NCBI RefSeq assembly: GCF_051903925.1
Contig: NZ_CP173678.1
Location: 3,782,001-3,846,000 of the forward strand
Direction of reading: 5' to 3'
Source of the DNA: G051903925 sp051903925
GTDB taxonomy: Bacteria; Pseudomonadota; Alphaproteobacteria; Zavarziniales; Zavarziniaceae
DNA length: 64,000 nt
In this document: piece after piece, positions 35,352-44,094 of the stretch
How positions within the stretch are numbered: the first letter of the stretch is position 1
Layout: every line of letters starts with the position of its first letter
Position numbers and translations under genes: made by a program
The notes under the pieces: model-generated
Databases searched by the model: none
What the model saw: the letters and a program-made list of their open reading frames with translations, nothing else
Told to the model about the DNA's origin: nothing

Positions 35352-36623
35352 TTATTCGGCGGCGACCTCGCGGAACAGGCCCAGCAGGAACAGCCTGGCA
35401 TAGCGGGAATAGGCCTCGGCCGGGGCCAGTTCCGGCACCAGCGCGTGCAGGTCCGGGGCCGAGTGGATGATCCCCAACAGCATCTCGGCCGCGATCGACG
35501 GATCCACCGGGCGGATCGACCCGTCGACGATGCCGTCGCTGATGATCGCCGCGAAGCGATCGGCGACACGCAGCCATTCGCCCACCAGGCCGGTGCGCAT
35601 GCACTGGGGCAGTCCGCTGATCGACGACATCTTCAGCAGGGGCCCATGTTCGGACCGGTCATAGCGGATCAGCGCCTCGGTCGCGGAACACAGCCGGCTC
35701 CACCCGTCGGGGCACGATGCGGTCGCGGCGTTCTGGCTGCGCCGGAAGACCGACAGCGTGCGGCGGAAGCACTCCACCACCACGTCGTCCTTCGCCTCAT
35801 GGTGGTGGTAGAAGGCGCCCTTGGTGGCGTTGGCCCGGGCCGCGATCTTGTCGACCGAGGCGCCGTGATAGCCGTGCTCGTTGATGACCGCCGTCGCCGC
35901 CTCGAAGAAGGCATCGCGCGCCGGTTCGCCCGCCACGGGCTTCAGCGCCGCCAGGTCCAGCGGCCGGCCCACCTCGATGCTGCGCCCGGGTGCGGCCAGG
36001 CCGCCGGCCAGGATGTCGTCGGCCCAGCGTCCCGCCCGCTCCGTATCCTCCGGGTCATAGCGGTAGAGCCAGGCAATCGCCCACAGCGCCTGGCTCAGCA
36101 GGATGAAGCCGCGCACGCCGCCGCGCCGCCTGCGCCCGGTCGGCGCCGGGTCGGCGTCCAGGAACAGGGCCTGCATGCTGCGGAACAGGTCGACCACGCC
36201 CTTGAAGATCAGGTCGGCATGCGGGCTGCCCATGACCCGCGAATGTTCCAGCATCGCCATGTCGGGCCGCGCGCCCATCATGATCTGGCGGCGCGCCGAC
36301 ACGAACAGGTCCCAGAAGCGCGTGGCCCTGTCCCGCCGGGTCGGCTCCTGCGCCGCCTGCTCGGCCATGCCGCGCAGTTCCTCCAGCGTGCGGGTGAAGC
36401 ATGCCGCCGCCAAGTCCTCCTTGCGCTTGAAGTAGTAGCTGATGCCGGTGGGCAGCAGGCCGACGCGGGCTGCGACCGCGGCCAGCGTCATGCCGCGCAC
36501 GCCTTCGCGGTTCAGCAGGTCGATGGCGGCATCGATCAGTTCCTCGCGCTTGCGCTGGAAGCGCCGCGTCGAGGGCGTGATGGCCGTCGATTCGGGAGGG
36601 GGGCTGAGAGTCGTGGTGCTCAT
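35352..36623 (-). CDS. Double TetR-type regulator (two fused TetR units)
   Basis: 423 residues, about twice the usual TetR length. One HTH lies at about residues 24-70 (EELIDAAIDLLNREG, then LLPTGISYYFKRKEDL). A second lies at about 237-284 (AFFEAATAVINEHGYHGAS, then ATKGAFYHHHEAKDDV). Each is followed by its own helical ligand or dimer region. So one chain may act as a pseudo-dimer. It lies between a secreted hypothetical and a GMC oxidoreductase gene on the same strand; targets are unknown. Start MSTTTL chosen because upstream residues lack conservation. Confidence 0.85.
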   Translation of the reverse strand: MSTTTLSPPPESTAITPSTRRFQRKREELIDAAIDLLNREGVRGMTLAAVAARVGLLPTGISYYFKRKEDLAAACFTRTLEELRGMAEQAAQEPTRRDRATRFWDLFVSARRQIMMGARPDMAMLEHSRVMGSPHADLIFKGVVDLFRSMQALFLDADPAPTGRRRRGGVRGFILLSQALWAIAWLYRYDPEDTERAGRWADDILAGGLAAPGRSIEVGRPLDLAALKPVAGEPARDAFFEAATAVINEHGYHGASVDKIAARANATKGAFYHHHEAKDDVVVECFRRTLSVFRRSQNAATASCPDGWSRLCSATEALIRYDRSEHGPLLKMSSISGLPQCMRTGLVGEWLRVADRFAAIISDGIVDGSIRPVDPSIAAEMLLGIIHSAPDLHALVPELAPAEAYSRYARLFLLGLFREVAAE

Positions 36624-36723
36624 CGGTCTCGCCAGGGAATGGATGGCAAGGTGCGATACTTCAGGCATCGCTGGCAATCATTGAGACAGCTCAGCCAGGC
36701 AGAATGCGTGATCGCACTCCGCA

Positions 36724-38286
36724 TCAGGGCGCCAGCAGGCGCTTCAGGCGCGGCACCATGTGCTCCGCCGTCATCACGGTCGTCAGGTGGGTGTTGGCAC
36801 GCACCACCGTGGGCATGACGGACGCGTCGATCACGAACAGCGCGTCCATGCCATGCACGCGGCAATCGGTATCCACCACGGCCAGCGGCCCACCCGCAGG
36901 CCCCATCGCGCACGAGGCACTGGCATGCTGGGTGTCACCCACATTGGCCAGCAGCCAGTCGTCCAGCACCTGGTCGTCCTGGTCCGTCATCAGGTCCAGA
37001 CCGGGCGCCACGGCCTGGCCCACCGCGGCCAGGGCTGGATGCCGGGCCACGGCGATCAGGCGGCGCAGACCATCACGCGCGCGGACCACGTCGGACTCAT
37101 GGTCCAGCATGTTGGCCTCGATCACCGGCTCGACCAGCGGGTCGGCAGCGGCCAGGCGGATCTCGCCGCGCGAATGGCACTCGTTCAGGATCAGGCCGAT
37201 CAGCCCAAAGGGCGGGACGCCGTCCTCCGTCGCCAGGTGACGGCCAATCGAATCGCCCAGCCGGTTCATCGCGACCAGCATGGCATCGCCCGGCCCTGCC
37301 CCGGCCAGGCCAGAGGCATAGCGCACGCAGCAGTTGGTGTGGCGGAAGCCGGGCGGGGGCACGTGCTCCGGCTTCAGCAAAACCATGAAGGCGGCCAGGG
37401 GATGGTCCTGGAAGCCCTGCCCCACCGGCAGGTCATGCACGACCGGAATGCCCAGGCCCGCCAGCTGCGTCGCCGGGCCGATGCCGGACCGCAGCAGGAT
37501 GGCCGGGGAATGCACGGCGCCAGCCGACAGGATGACATGGGCGGCACGCACCTCGCGCCCGTCGGCCAGGCGCACGCCGACCGCCCGCCGTCCCTCAAGC
37601 AGCACCCGGTCGACCCGGGCACCGCCCAGCACGGTCAGGTTGTTGCGACCCCGCGCCGGCTCCAGGTAGGCATCGTTGGTGGAGACACGCGCGCCGTCCC
37701 GGTTGTTGATGGCATAGGTCGACAGGCCCAGCGCGCCGGGCGCGTTGTGGTCCGGCGCCCAGGGATAACCCAGGTCCAGCGCCGCCTCACCCAGCGCCAG
37801 GTCGACCGGCCCCCATTGCGAGAAGGGCGCGCGATAGACCGGGATCGGGCCGGAATCGCCGTGATACTCCGCATCGCCATAGCGCAGGTCGGTCTCAAGC
37901 CGCTTCAGCGCGGGCAGCACGTCGGCAAAGGCCCAGCCCGGGCAGCCCGCCGCCGCCCAGTCGTCATGGCACTGCGCCATCGCCCGGATGGCGATCTGGC
38001 CGTTGATCGCGGAACTGCCGCCAACGCCGCGCCCGCGCCAGTACAGCCGCGGCTCCTGCGCCCGTGTCCGCCGGGCCAGCAGCGCGTCCCAGCGGTACTG
38101 GGCGAAATCGGGATCCATGATGATGCTGCTGGGATTGGCCAGGCGCATCGCCGCCGGTGTCTCGGCGCTGCGATAGTCGGGGCCTGCCTCCACCAGGGCG
38201 ACCTGGATGCCCGCTTCCTCGCTCAACCGGCCGGCCAGGGTGGCACCGGCGGAGCCGGCCCCCACGATCACGCAGTCATAGATCAC
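36724..38286 (-). CDS. GMC-family FAD-dependent oxidoreductase
   Basis: 520 residues from a GTG start with GGGGAG six bases before it. DCVIVGAGSAGATLAGRLSE is the FAD Rossmann motif. GRGVGGSSAINGQIAIRA and the late SCAMGP and NTHLTTVMTAEHM segments (catalytic His/Asn area) match choline dehydrogenase-like GMC enzymes. These oxidise alcohols; the particular alcohol is unknown. Divergent from a phosphoesterase gene. The double-TetR gene lies downstream on the same strand, 100 bases away. Confidence 0.9.
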   Translation of the reverse strand: MIYDCVIVGAGSAGATLAGRLSEEAGIQVALVEAGPDYRSAETPAAMRLANPSSIIMDPDFAQYRWDALLARRTRAQEPRLYWRGRGVGGSSAINGQIAIRAMAQCHDDWAAAGCPGWAFADVLPALKRLETDLRYGDAEYHGDSGPIPVYRAPFSQWGPVDLALGEAALDLGYPWAPDHNAPGALGLSTYAINNRDGARVSTNDAYLEPARGRNNLTVLGGARVDRVLLEGRRAVGVRLADGREVRAAHVILSAGAVHSPAILLRSGIGPATQLAGLGIPVVHDLPVGQGFQDHPLAAFMVLLKPEHVPPPGFRHTNCCVRYASGLAGAGPGDAMLVAMNRLGDSIGRHLATEDGVPPFGLIGLILNECHSRGEIRLAAADPLVEPVIEANMLDHESDVVRARDGLRRLIAVARHPALAAVGQAVAPGLDLMTDQDDQVLDDWLLANVGDTQHASASCAMGPAGGPLAVVDTDCRVHGMDALFVIDASVMPTVVRANTHLTTVMTAEHMVPRLKRLLAP

Positions 38287-38402
38287 GGCACGCTCCCCGC
38301 CTCTCCGGCTTCCCCGCGACCATCGAAGCAAGCGGGGCGGCCGGGGGCAAGCCGGCGGGAGAAGGCCAGGCCGTGACGCGATCGTCATCCAGGCGGCCTA
38401 TG

Positions 38403-39218
38403 ATGTCGGGCATGACCTATCGCATCGCCCAGATCTCGGACACCCACCTCAGCCGGCACAAGCCCTTTTTCGTCGCCAATTTCCAGGCGATCGGCGCAGG
38501 GCTGCGGGCCGACCCACCGGATCTTGTCCTCAATTCCGGCGACATCTCGCTCGATGGCGAGAACCGGCCGGAGGATCTGGCGGCGGCAGCCAGCCTGCAC
38601 GACGCGCTGGGACTGCCCTTGCGCTTCATTCCGGGCAATCACGACCTGGGCGACGATGCAGCCGATACCGTGTCGGAGGAGCGGCGCGAGCGCTACCGGG
38701 CCCGGTTCGGGGCGGATTTCTGGGCGTTCGACGTGCCTGGCTGGCGCGTCATCGGGCTGAATGCGCTGCTTCTGGGGAGCACGCTACCGGCCCGTGAGGA
38801 ACAGGAGGCCTTCCTGGGCCAGGCCCTGGAGGAGGCTGGCGCCCGTGCGGTCCCCCTATTCCTACACAAGCCGCTGTTCGATGCCGACCCGGCCGAGACG
38901 GCGGAAGGCGGGCGCTTCGTCAATCCCGCGCCGCGCCGCCGCCTGCTGTCGCTGCTGGGTGCGCGGCCGCCGGCACTCGTCGCCTGCGGCCATGTCCACC
39001 AGTTTCGCACGACAGAAGCCGATGGAGTCCGCCATGTCTGGGCGCCGTCGACCGCGTTCACGATTCCCGACGAGCGTCAGCCGCGCTATGGCCTGAAGGC
39101 GGTCGGCCATGTGCTGCACGCGCTGCATGCCGATGGCACCAGCAGCAGCCACTTCGTCGCCAGCCCGGGCACGACCGAGCACAGCATCGCCGATTTCCCC
39201 GAAGCCTACGACCACTGA
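38403..39218 (+). CDS. Calcineurin-like metallophosphoesterase
   Basis: 271 residues from this ATG. Two other ATGs (38400, 38412) are possible; AGGCGG six bases before 38403 favours it. QISDTHL, NSGDISLDG, IPGNHDLG, LHKPL and CGHVHQF are the five metal-binding blocks of the CpdA-like phosphoesterase family. A cyclic-nucleotide or phosphodiester substrate is typical, but not provable. The start is divergent from the GMC gene. Confidence 0.88.
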   Translation: MSGMTYRIAQISDTHLSRHKPFFVANFQAIGAGLRADPPDLVLNSGDISLDGENRPEDLAAAASLHDALGLPLRFIPGNHDLGDDAADTVSEERRERYRARFGADFWAFDVPGWRVIGLNALLLGSTLPAREEQEAFLGQALEEAGARAVPLFLHKPLFDADPAETAEGGRFVNPAPRRRLLSLLGARPPALVACGHVHQFRTTEADGVRHVWAPSTAFTIPDERQPRYGLKAVGHVLHALHADGTSSSHFVASPGTTEHSIADFPEAYDH

Positions 39219-39398
39219 GCCGATCCTGCCCATAAGTCCTGGCGCCCGCGGACGGGCGGGCATTGCACACGATGCAAAATACTAGCAGGATTGTTCAGAA
39301 TTCACGCGGGCGCCCCAGGCCCCGCTGATGCCTGCCTGAATGACGGCGTGTATGACGGTGCCGGGCCGCAAGAGCCCGGACACGGGAGGGGACGAGAC

Positions 39399-40403
39399 AT
39401 GGCGCGGACGAACCGCCGCTGGCTGCTGGCCGAACGACCCACCGGCATGGTCGGTCCTGAACATTTCCGCTTTGACCAGGTGCCGGTCGAAAGCCCGGGG
39501 CCGGGCCAGGTGCTGGTCCGCTCGCTCTGGCTGTCGCTCGATCCCGCCAACCGCGCCTGGCTGGCGCCGACACCGACCTACAAGAGCGCCGTTCAGCCGG
39601 ACGAGGTGATGCACGGCTTTGCCCTGGGCCGGGTGGAGGAATCGGGCGATCCACGCCTGGCCCCCGGCGACATCGTCAGCGGCATGCTGGGCTGGCAGGA
39701 CTATGCCACCCTGCCCGTGGCCGAGGTGCACAAGGAGCCGGCCGGCCGCGACCCGCGCCACGCCATGGGCGTCCTGGGCGTCACCGGCCTGACCGCGTAT
39801 TTCGGCCTGCTGGAGGTCGGCCAGCCTAAGGTGGGCGAGACGGTCGTCGTCTCGGCCGCCGGCGGCGCCGTGGGCTCGATCGTGGGCCAGCTGGCCAAGC
39901 TTGCTGGGTGCCGCGTCGTTGGCCTGGCCGGCGGGCCCGAGAAGTGTCGCTGGCTGGAGCAGGAGCTGGGCTTCGATGTGGCGATCGACTATCGCGCTGG
40001 CAACCTGCGCCGCGCGATGAAGGCCGCCTGCCCCGACGGCATCGACGTCTATTTCGACAATGTCGGCGGCGACATCCTGGCCACCGCCCTGTTCCTGATG
40101 AACGAGCGCGGGCGCATCGTCGCCTGTGGCAACCTCTCCCAGTACAATGCCGAGCGGCCGGCGCCAGGCCCGATGGGCGTGCCGGGCCTTGTCGTCGTGA
40201 AGCGCCTGCGGATCGAGGGCTTCATCGTCACCGACTATTACGACCGCCGCGCGGCGGCCGAGGCGGCACTGACCCGCCTGCTGGCCAGCGGCCAGCTCAA
40301 GGCGGTCGAGGATGTGGTGGAGGGTCTGGAGAAGGCCCCCGCCACGCTGGTCGAACTCTTCCAGGGCCGCAACCGCGGCAAGCTTCTGATCAAGGTAGCC
40401 TGA
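39399..40403 (+). CDS. NADP-dependent oxidoreductase (CurA-like), copy 1
   Basis: 334 residues, medium-chain dehydrogenase/reductase without zinc ligands. SLWLSLDPANRAWL in the N-domain and VVVSAAGGAVGSIVGQLAKL, the NADP-binding glycine motif, are typical of the leukotriene B4 dehydrogenase/CurA group of alkenal and enone reductases. GGGAGGGGACGAGAC precedes the ATG. It is the first of three adjacent relatives; its stop codon overlaps the next start by one base (TGATG). Confidence 0.87.
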   Translation: MARTNRRWLLAERPTGMVGPEHFRFDQVPVESPGPGQVLVRSLWLSLDPANRAWLAPTPTYKSAVQPDEVMHGFALGRVEESGDPRLAPGDIVSGMLGWQDYATLPVAEVHKEPAGRDPRHAMGVLGVTGLTAYFGLLEVGQPKVGETVVVSAAGGAVGSIVGQLAKLAGCRVVGLAGGPEKCRWLEQELGFDVAIDYRAGNLRRAMKAACPDGIDVYFDNVGGDILATALFLMNERGRIVACGNLSQYNAERPAPGPMGVPGLVVVKRLRIEGFIVTDYYDRRAAAEAALTRLLASGQLKAVEDVVEGLEKAPATLVELFQGRNRGKLLIKVA

Positions 40404-41446
40404 TGACCAAGCCCAATGACGTGAACCGCCAGTTCCGCCTGAAGTCGCGCCCCCATGGCCTGATCAAGACAAGCGATTTCGACCTGGTGACCGAGCCGGT
40501 GCCGGTCGCGGGGCCGGGCCAGGTGGTGGTGCGCACCCTCTACCTGTCGCTGGACCCGACCAACCGCATCTGGATGAGCGACGTCGACCAGTACATGCCG
40601 CCCGTCGCGATTGGCGAGGTCATGCGCGGCGGCGGCATCGCCCAGGTCGTCGAATCGAACCACGAGGCGTTCCGCGTGGGCGACCTGGTCCAGGGCCTGA
40701 CCAACTGGCAGGACTATGCCGTATTCAATGGCGCCCAGCCGACCTTCAGCAAGCTGCCCGCGGGCCTGCCCGTGCCGCTGCCCACCCTCATGGGTGCCCT
40801 CGGCATGACCGGCGTGACCGCCTATTTCGGCCTGCTGGAATGCGGCCAGCCCAAGGCGGGGGAGACGGTCGTGATCTCCGCCGCGGCCGGGGCCGTGGGC
40901 TCGGTCGTGGGCCAGATCGCCAAGATCAAGGGCTGCCGCGCCGTGGGCCTGGCCGGCTCTGACGAGAAGTGCCGCTGGGTGGTCGACGAACTCGGCTTCG
41001 ATGCCTGCATCAACTACAAGGCCGCCGACTGGAAGCAGCAGCTCCTGGCCGCCTGCCCCAATGGCATCGACGTCGATTTCGAGAATGTCGGCGGCGAGAT
41101 CATGGACTTCGTCCTGGCCAACATGAACCTGGGCGGGCGCGTCGCCCTGTGCGGCATGATCTCGGGCTACAACCAGATCCAGGGCCGGGAGCAGGGGCCG
41201 ACGCTGCGCGGCAACTTCGAGTCGATCCTCATGAAGCGCCTGAACGTGCGCGGCTTCATCGTGACCGACTTCTTCCCCCGCATGGGTGAGGCGGCAGGCC
41301 AGTTGGGCCAATGGCTTGCGACCGGAAAGCTCAAGAGCCGCGAGACCATCGTGGACGGGCTGGAGAGCGCGCCGACAGCCGTCAACCGCCTGTTCGAGGG
41401 CAGCAACATCGGCAAGCTGGTGGTCAAGGTCGCCGATCCGGCCTGA
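40403..41446 (+). CDS. NADP-dependent oxidoreductase (CurA-like), copy 2
   Basis: 347 residues. TLYLSLDPTNRIWMSDV and VVISAAAGAVGSVVGQIAKI are close to the same blocks of copy 1, and FENVGGEIMD follows, as in family members. No zinc-binding cysteines. Probably reduces alpha,beta-unsaturated carbonyls with NADPH. The start overlaps the stop of copy 1, so the two are translationally coupled. It may differ from copy 1 in the substrate pocket, which was not assessed. Confidence 0.87.
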   Translation: MTKPNDVNRQFRLKSRPHGLIKTSDFDLVTEPVPVAGPGQVVVRTLYLSLDPTNRIWMSDVDQYMPPVAIGEVMRGGGIAQVVESNHEAFRVGDLVQGLTNWQDYAVFNGAQPTFSKLPAGLPVPLPTLMGALGMTGVTAYFGLLECGQPKAGETVVISAAAGAVGSVVGQIAKIKGCRAVGLAGSDEKCRWVVDELGFDACINYKAADWKQQLLAACPNGIDVDFENVGGEIMDFVLANMNLGGRVALCGMISGYNQIQGREQGPTLRGNFESILMKRLNVRGFIVTDFFPRMGEAAGQLGQWLATGKLKSRETIVDGLESAPTAVNRLFEGSNIGKLVVKVADPA

Positions 41447-41487
41447 CCTGCGCCAACCTCACCCAAGACATCAACAGGAGGACCCGG

Positions 41488-42495
41488 ATGAGCAATGTGA
41501 ATCGCCAGATCGTGCTGGCCGCCCGCCCCGAGGGCATGCCGACCGCCAGCAATTTCCGCCTGGAAGAGGCCCCCGTCCCCGACCTGGGGGAGAACGACGT
41601 CCTGGTGCAGAACCTGTACATGTCGGTCGACCCCTACATGCGGGGCCGCATGGTCGATCGCGCCTCCTATGTGCCGCCGTTCCAGATCGGCGAGGCGTTG
41701 ACCGGGGGTGCGATCGGTCGCGTCGCCAAGTCGCGCAATCCGAAGTTCAAGGAAGGCGACATCGTCGGCTCCATGCTGGGCTGGCGCGAATGGGCCCATG
41801 TGCCGGGCGGCGAAGGGCTGGCCAAGCATGACCCCAACCTGGCGCCGATCTCGACCTATCTGGGCGTGCTCGGCATGCCCGGCATGACCGCCTGGGCCGG
41901 ACTGATGAACATCGGCAAGCCCAAGGCGGGCGAGACCGTCTTCGTCTCCGCTGCCTCCGGCGCCGTGGGCTCGGTCGTCGGCCAGATTGCCAAGCTCAAG
42001 GGCTGCCGTGTCATCGGCAGCGTGGGCTCAAAGGACAAGCTGGACCACGTCGTCAATGACCTCGGCTTCGACGCCGCGTTCAATTACAAGGACGAGGATC
42101 CGAACGCGGCCCTGGCCCGCCTGGCGCCCAAGGGTGTCGACATCTATTTCGAGAATGTCGGCGGCAGCCACCTGACGGCCGCCCTCAACGCGATGAACCC
42201 GTTCGGCCGCATCGCCCTGTGCGGCATGATCGAGCAGTACAACGCGACCACGGCGCCCGCCGGCCCCAGCAACCTGATCAACATGATCCCGAAGCGGATC
42301 ACGATGACCGGCTTCATCGTCAGCGACCATTTCGACCAGATGGGTGCCTTCCTGGCCGAAGTCGGTCCCTGGGTGAAGGAGGGCAAGCTGAAGTACACCG
42401 AGACTGTGCACGACGGCATCGCCAACGCGCCCGCTGCGTTCCTCGGCCTGTTCTCGGGCGAGAACAAGGGCAAGATGCTGGTCAAGCTGGCCTGA
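41488..42495 (+). CDS. NADP-dependent oxidoreductase (CurA-like), copy 3
   Basis: 335 residues. NLYMSVDPYMRGRM and VFVSAASGAVGSVVGQIAKL are again the family motifs; the VDPYMRGRM form is closest to the CurA/YncB-type enzymes. AGGAGGAC stands 6 bases before the ATG. The 41-base gap from copy 2 suits one operon of three enone-reductase-like genes. The reading frame is intact and full length. Downstream is a hairpin-rich gap that could end transcription. Confidence 0.88.
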   Translation: MSNVNRQIVLAARPEGMPTASNFRLEEAPVPDLGENDVLVQNLYMSVDPYMRGRMVDRASYVPPFQIGEALTGGAIGRVAKSRNPKFKEGDIVGSMLGWREWAHVPGGEGLAKHDPNLAPISTYLGVLGMPGMTAWAGLMNIGKPKAGETVFVSAASGAVGSVVGQIAKLKGCRVIGSVGSKDKLDHVVNDLGFDAAFNYKDEDPNAALARLAPKGVDIYFENVGGSHLTAALNAMNPFGRIALCGMIEQYNATTAPAGPSNLINMIPKRITMTGFIVSDHFDQMGAFLAEVGPWVKEGKLKYTETVHDGIANAPAAFLGLFSGENKGKMLVKLA

Positions 42496-42577
42496 CCACC
42501 CGCGCCCTGCCCCGCCCTGGCGTGTCGACAGTGCCGGGGCGGGGTGGACTTCGTCAGTCGTTGCGGGACCTTTTCAT

Positions 42578-42607
42578 CGCTCATCCCCGCGACGGCGGGG
42601 ATGAGCG
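42578..42607. repeat. 13-bp-stem palindromic (REP-like) element
   Basis: Arms CGCTCATCCCCGC and GCGGGGATGAGCG around a GACG loop. Short CATCCCCGC palindromes of this kind are commonly dispersed in alphaproteobacterial genomes. Copy number here cannot be judged from one window. Confidence 0.55.
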
Positions 42608-42670
42608 GAACTTCCCGGTATCGGCAATGTGGCCTTGGTCGGGCCGCACAAGCGGGCCCCCAAAACGAGT

Positions 42671-42696
42671 GCGGGGCCGGACAGTGCCGGCCCCGC
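42671..42696. terminator. Hairpin GCGGGGCCGG / CCGGCCCCGC
   Basis: A perfect 10-bp stem with a six-base loop (ACAGTG). There is no U-run, so it would be a weak or Rho-assisted terminator for the plus-strand oxidoreductases or the minus-strand csp gene. Confidence 0.4.
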
Positions 42697-42735
42697 GTCT
42701 TGTGAGATCCCGGCCGAGGCGGGGATCGTCCCAGG

Positions 42736-42756
42736 CCCGGTCAAGGCTTGACCGGG
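42736..42756. repeat. Hairpin CCCGGTCAA / TTGACCGGG
   Basis: 9-bp arms with a GGC loop in the same cluster as the previous two hairpins. Perfectly complementary. Function unknown; may be part of a compound palindromic repeat. Confidence 0.5.
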
Positions 42757-42833
42757 TCGTCTACCAGGCGCCCCCGAAAGGACTGCCTGATCCCAACCGA
42801 TCCAGCGACCGGACCCGGGGCTTCAGCCCTGGA

Positions 42834-43556
42834 TCAGGCCGGCGCGACCCAGGTCGCCTCGCGACCCTTCGCCGCCATCTGGACCGTCATCTTCACGCGC
42901 TGTTCCGCTTCCAGCGAGAACAGGCCGCACCGACGCAGCACGCTCTTGTGGACGAACACGTCCTTGCCGCCGTCGTCGGCCACGATGAAGCCGAAGCCGC
43001 TGTCCGGCTTGAACCACTTCACGGTGCCGCTGATGGTCTCGCCCTGGGGAGCTGCCGCGGCGCCGCTGTCGAAGCCGCCGCCACCGCTGCGGTCGCCATA
43101 GCCGCCACCGCCGCCGCTGCGGTCGCCGAACCGGCCACCACCGCCGCCACCGCCGCCGCCATAGCGGCTGCCGCCGCCACCGCCGCCACCATAGCCGCCG
43201 CCACGGTCGCCGTAGCCGCCGCCACGGTCGCCATAGCCACCACCGCGATCGCCATAGCCGCCGCCACGGTCGCCATAGCCACCGCCCCGCTCACCAAAGC
43301 CACCGCGCGACGGGGCAGCACTGACGGCGCCCGGCGCAATTCCTTCCACATGGACCAGTCGCGTCACCTGCGGGCCACGGGGCCCTTCGACGATGTCACA
43401 GGTGAGTTCGGAGCCTTCCGGCAAGTCGGAGTAGCCAGCGGAGTTCAGAACCGAGATGTGAAGAAACGCATCCGGTGTGCCATCAGTCGGCGCGACAAAT
43501 CCGAAACCCTTGACGCTATTGAACCACTTAACCTTTGCTTTGACGTTGTTCGGCAC
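42834..43556 (-). CDS. Two-domain cold-shock protein with RGG-like linker
   Basis: 240 residues from a GTG start. The reading frame stays open upstream (an ATG at 43694 exists), but those residues do not look like a cold-shock domain. CSD1 spans about 1-72 (KVKWFNSVKGFGFV, DAFLHIS) and CSD2 about 173-240 (GTVKWFKPDSGFGFI, DVFVHKSVL), each with RNP1/RNP2-type nucleic-acid motifs. Between them is a Gly/Arg/Tyr linker with four GGGYGDR repeats and long glycine runs. It should bind single-stranded RNA or DNA, perhaps as an RNA chaperone. The long leader could be temperature-responsive. Confidence 0.87.
   Translation of the reverse strand: MPNNVKAKVKWFNSVKGFGFVAPTDGTPDAFLHISVLNSAGYSDLPEGSELTCDIVEGPRGPQVTRLVHVEGIAPGAVSAAPSRGGFGERGGGYGDRGGGYGDRGGGYGDRGGGYGDRGGGYGGGGGGGSRYGGGGGGGGGRFGDRSGGGGGYGDRSGGGGFDSGAAAAPQGETISGTVKWFKPDSGFGFIVADDGGKDVFVHKSVLRRCGLFSLEAEQRVKMTVQMAAKGREATWVAPA
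43196..43292 (-). repeat. Tandem 21-bp repeats coding GGGYGDR
   Basis: About four units of 21 bases inside the cold-shock gene, each encoding Gly-Gly-Gly-Tyr-Gly-Asp-Arg, followed by a long Gly-rich part. Because the unit is a multiple of three, loss or gain of units would keep the frame. Unit number may vary between strains. Confidence 0.75.
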
Positions 43557-44094
43557 TTTAGAACCCCGGTGACGGGCCCGCTTGCATGTTCGGCCCGAAT
43601 TGATAGTCCACCCTACCCAGGTCGTCGGACAGTTCCGCAGTCCTGGATCGACATACCCCAGCCCTTGCTCGATTGATGGACTTTGGTACGTCATGAGCGT
43701 ATTCGCATGCGCGGTTCCGATCAACCGGGATTCTCGTGCGAATGATATTTCGTGGGCGGTGATATTGGGCGCCCGTTCAATTGTCACAGCGCTTGTCGCC
43801 CCGCGCAGTATTGCCTGAAAGTTGGGCACCTTGGACGAATCCAAGGTTTTTCAATCAGATGGCTGGACTTCTGAAGTCGTCGTCTTGATGGGACTGCGGC
43901 GGCGACTGTGACCGGTCGGCGCCGCCGGCTTTGCCCTGGCCAAACGTCCGGGTCCCTGGCGGCCTTGAGGCGCGCCGCAGCGCCGGAACAGGGATCCGGG
44001 GTTGTCCCGCGCGATGCCTGGCCGCCGACCGGTTGCACGGCCGGCCGGCATGCCGCCCCATCGTACACCGCGCAGCGGCGGGGTGCGCCGCATG
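43557..44094. other. Gap between cold-shock gene and MCP terminator
   Basis: The part next to the csp gene (43557-43827) should contain its promoter and 5' leader on the minus strand. 43828-43851 is a plus-strand intrinsic terminator. From 43852 to 44094 I see no gene, repeat or RNA I can support; the reading frames there lack coding character. Confidence 0.45.
43828..43851 (+). terminator. Intrinsic terminator with no gene in front (plus strand)
   Basis: ACCTTGGA-CGAA-TCCAAGGT, a perfect 8-bp stem with a four-base loop, followed by TTTTTC. On the plus strand this is a textbook Rho-independent terminator, yet no convincing plus-strand gene precedes it. It would end a transcript antisense to the csp leader. 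Confidence 0.6.

Larger units (their letters stand above)
42496..42833. other. 338-base hairpin-rich gap between convergent genes
   Basis: No gene is seen. The stretch carries at least three near-perfect hairpins in a row (42578-42607, 42671-42696, 42736-42756) and a weaker one formed by CCTGATCC near 42786 with GGATCAGG near 42831. It can serve as a bidirectional terminator for the two convergent genes and has the look of REP-like palindromic elements. Confidence 0.6.

Noticed and set aside
43196..43292. Regular 21-bp repeats as a possible CRISPR array
   Set aside because: There are no spacers of constant length, and the repeats are in frame within a cold-shock gene and code for GGGYGDR.
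43784..44068. 94-codon minus-strand frame between the csp and MCP genes
   Set aside because: No recognisable domain, no ribosome-binding site, Arg/Ala/Pro-rich composition typical of chance frames, and it overlaps the orphan terminator.
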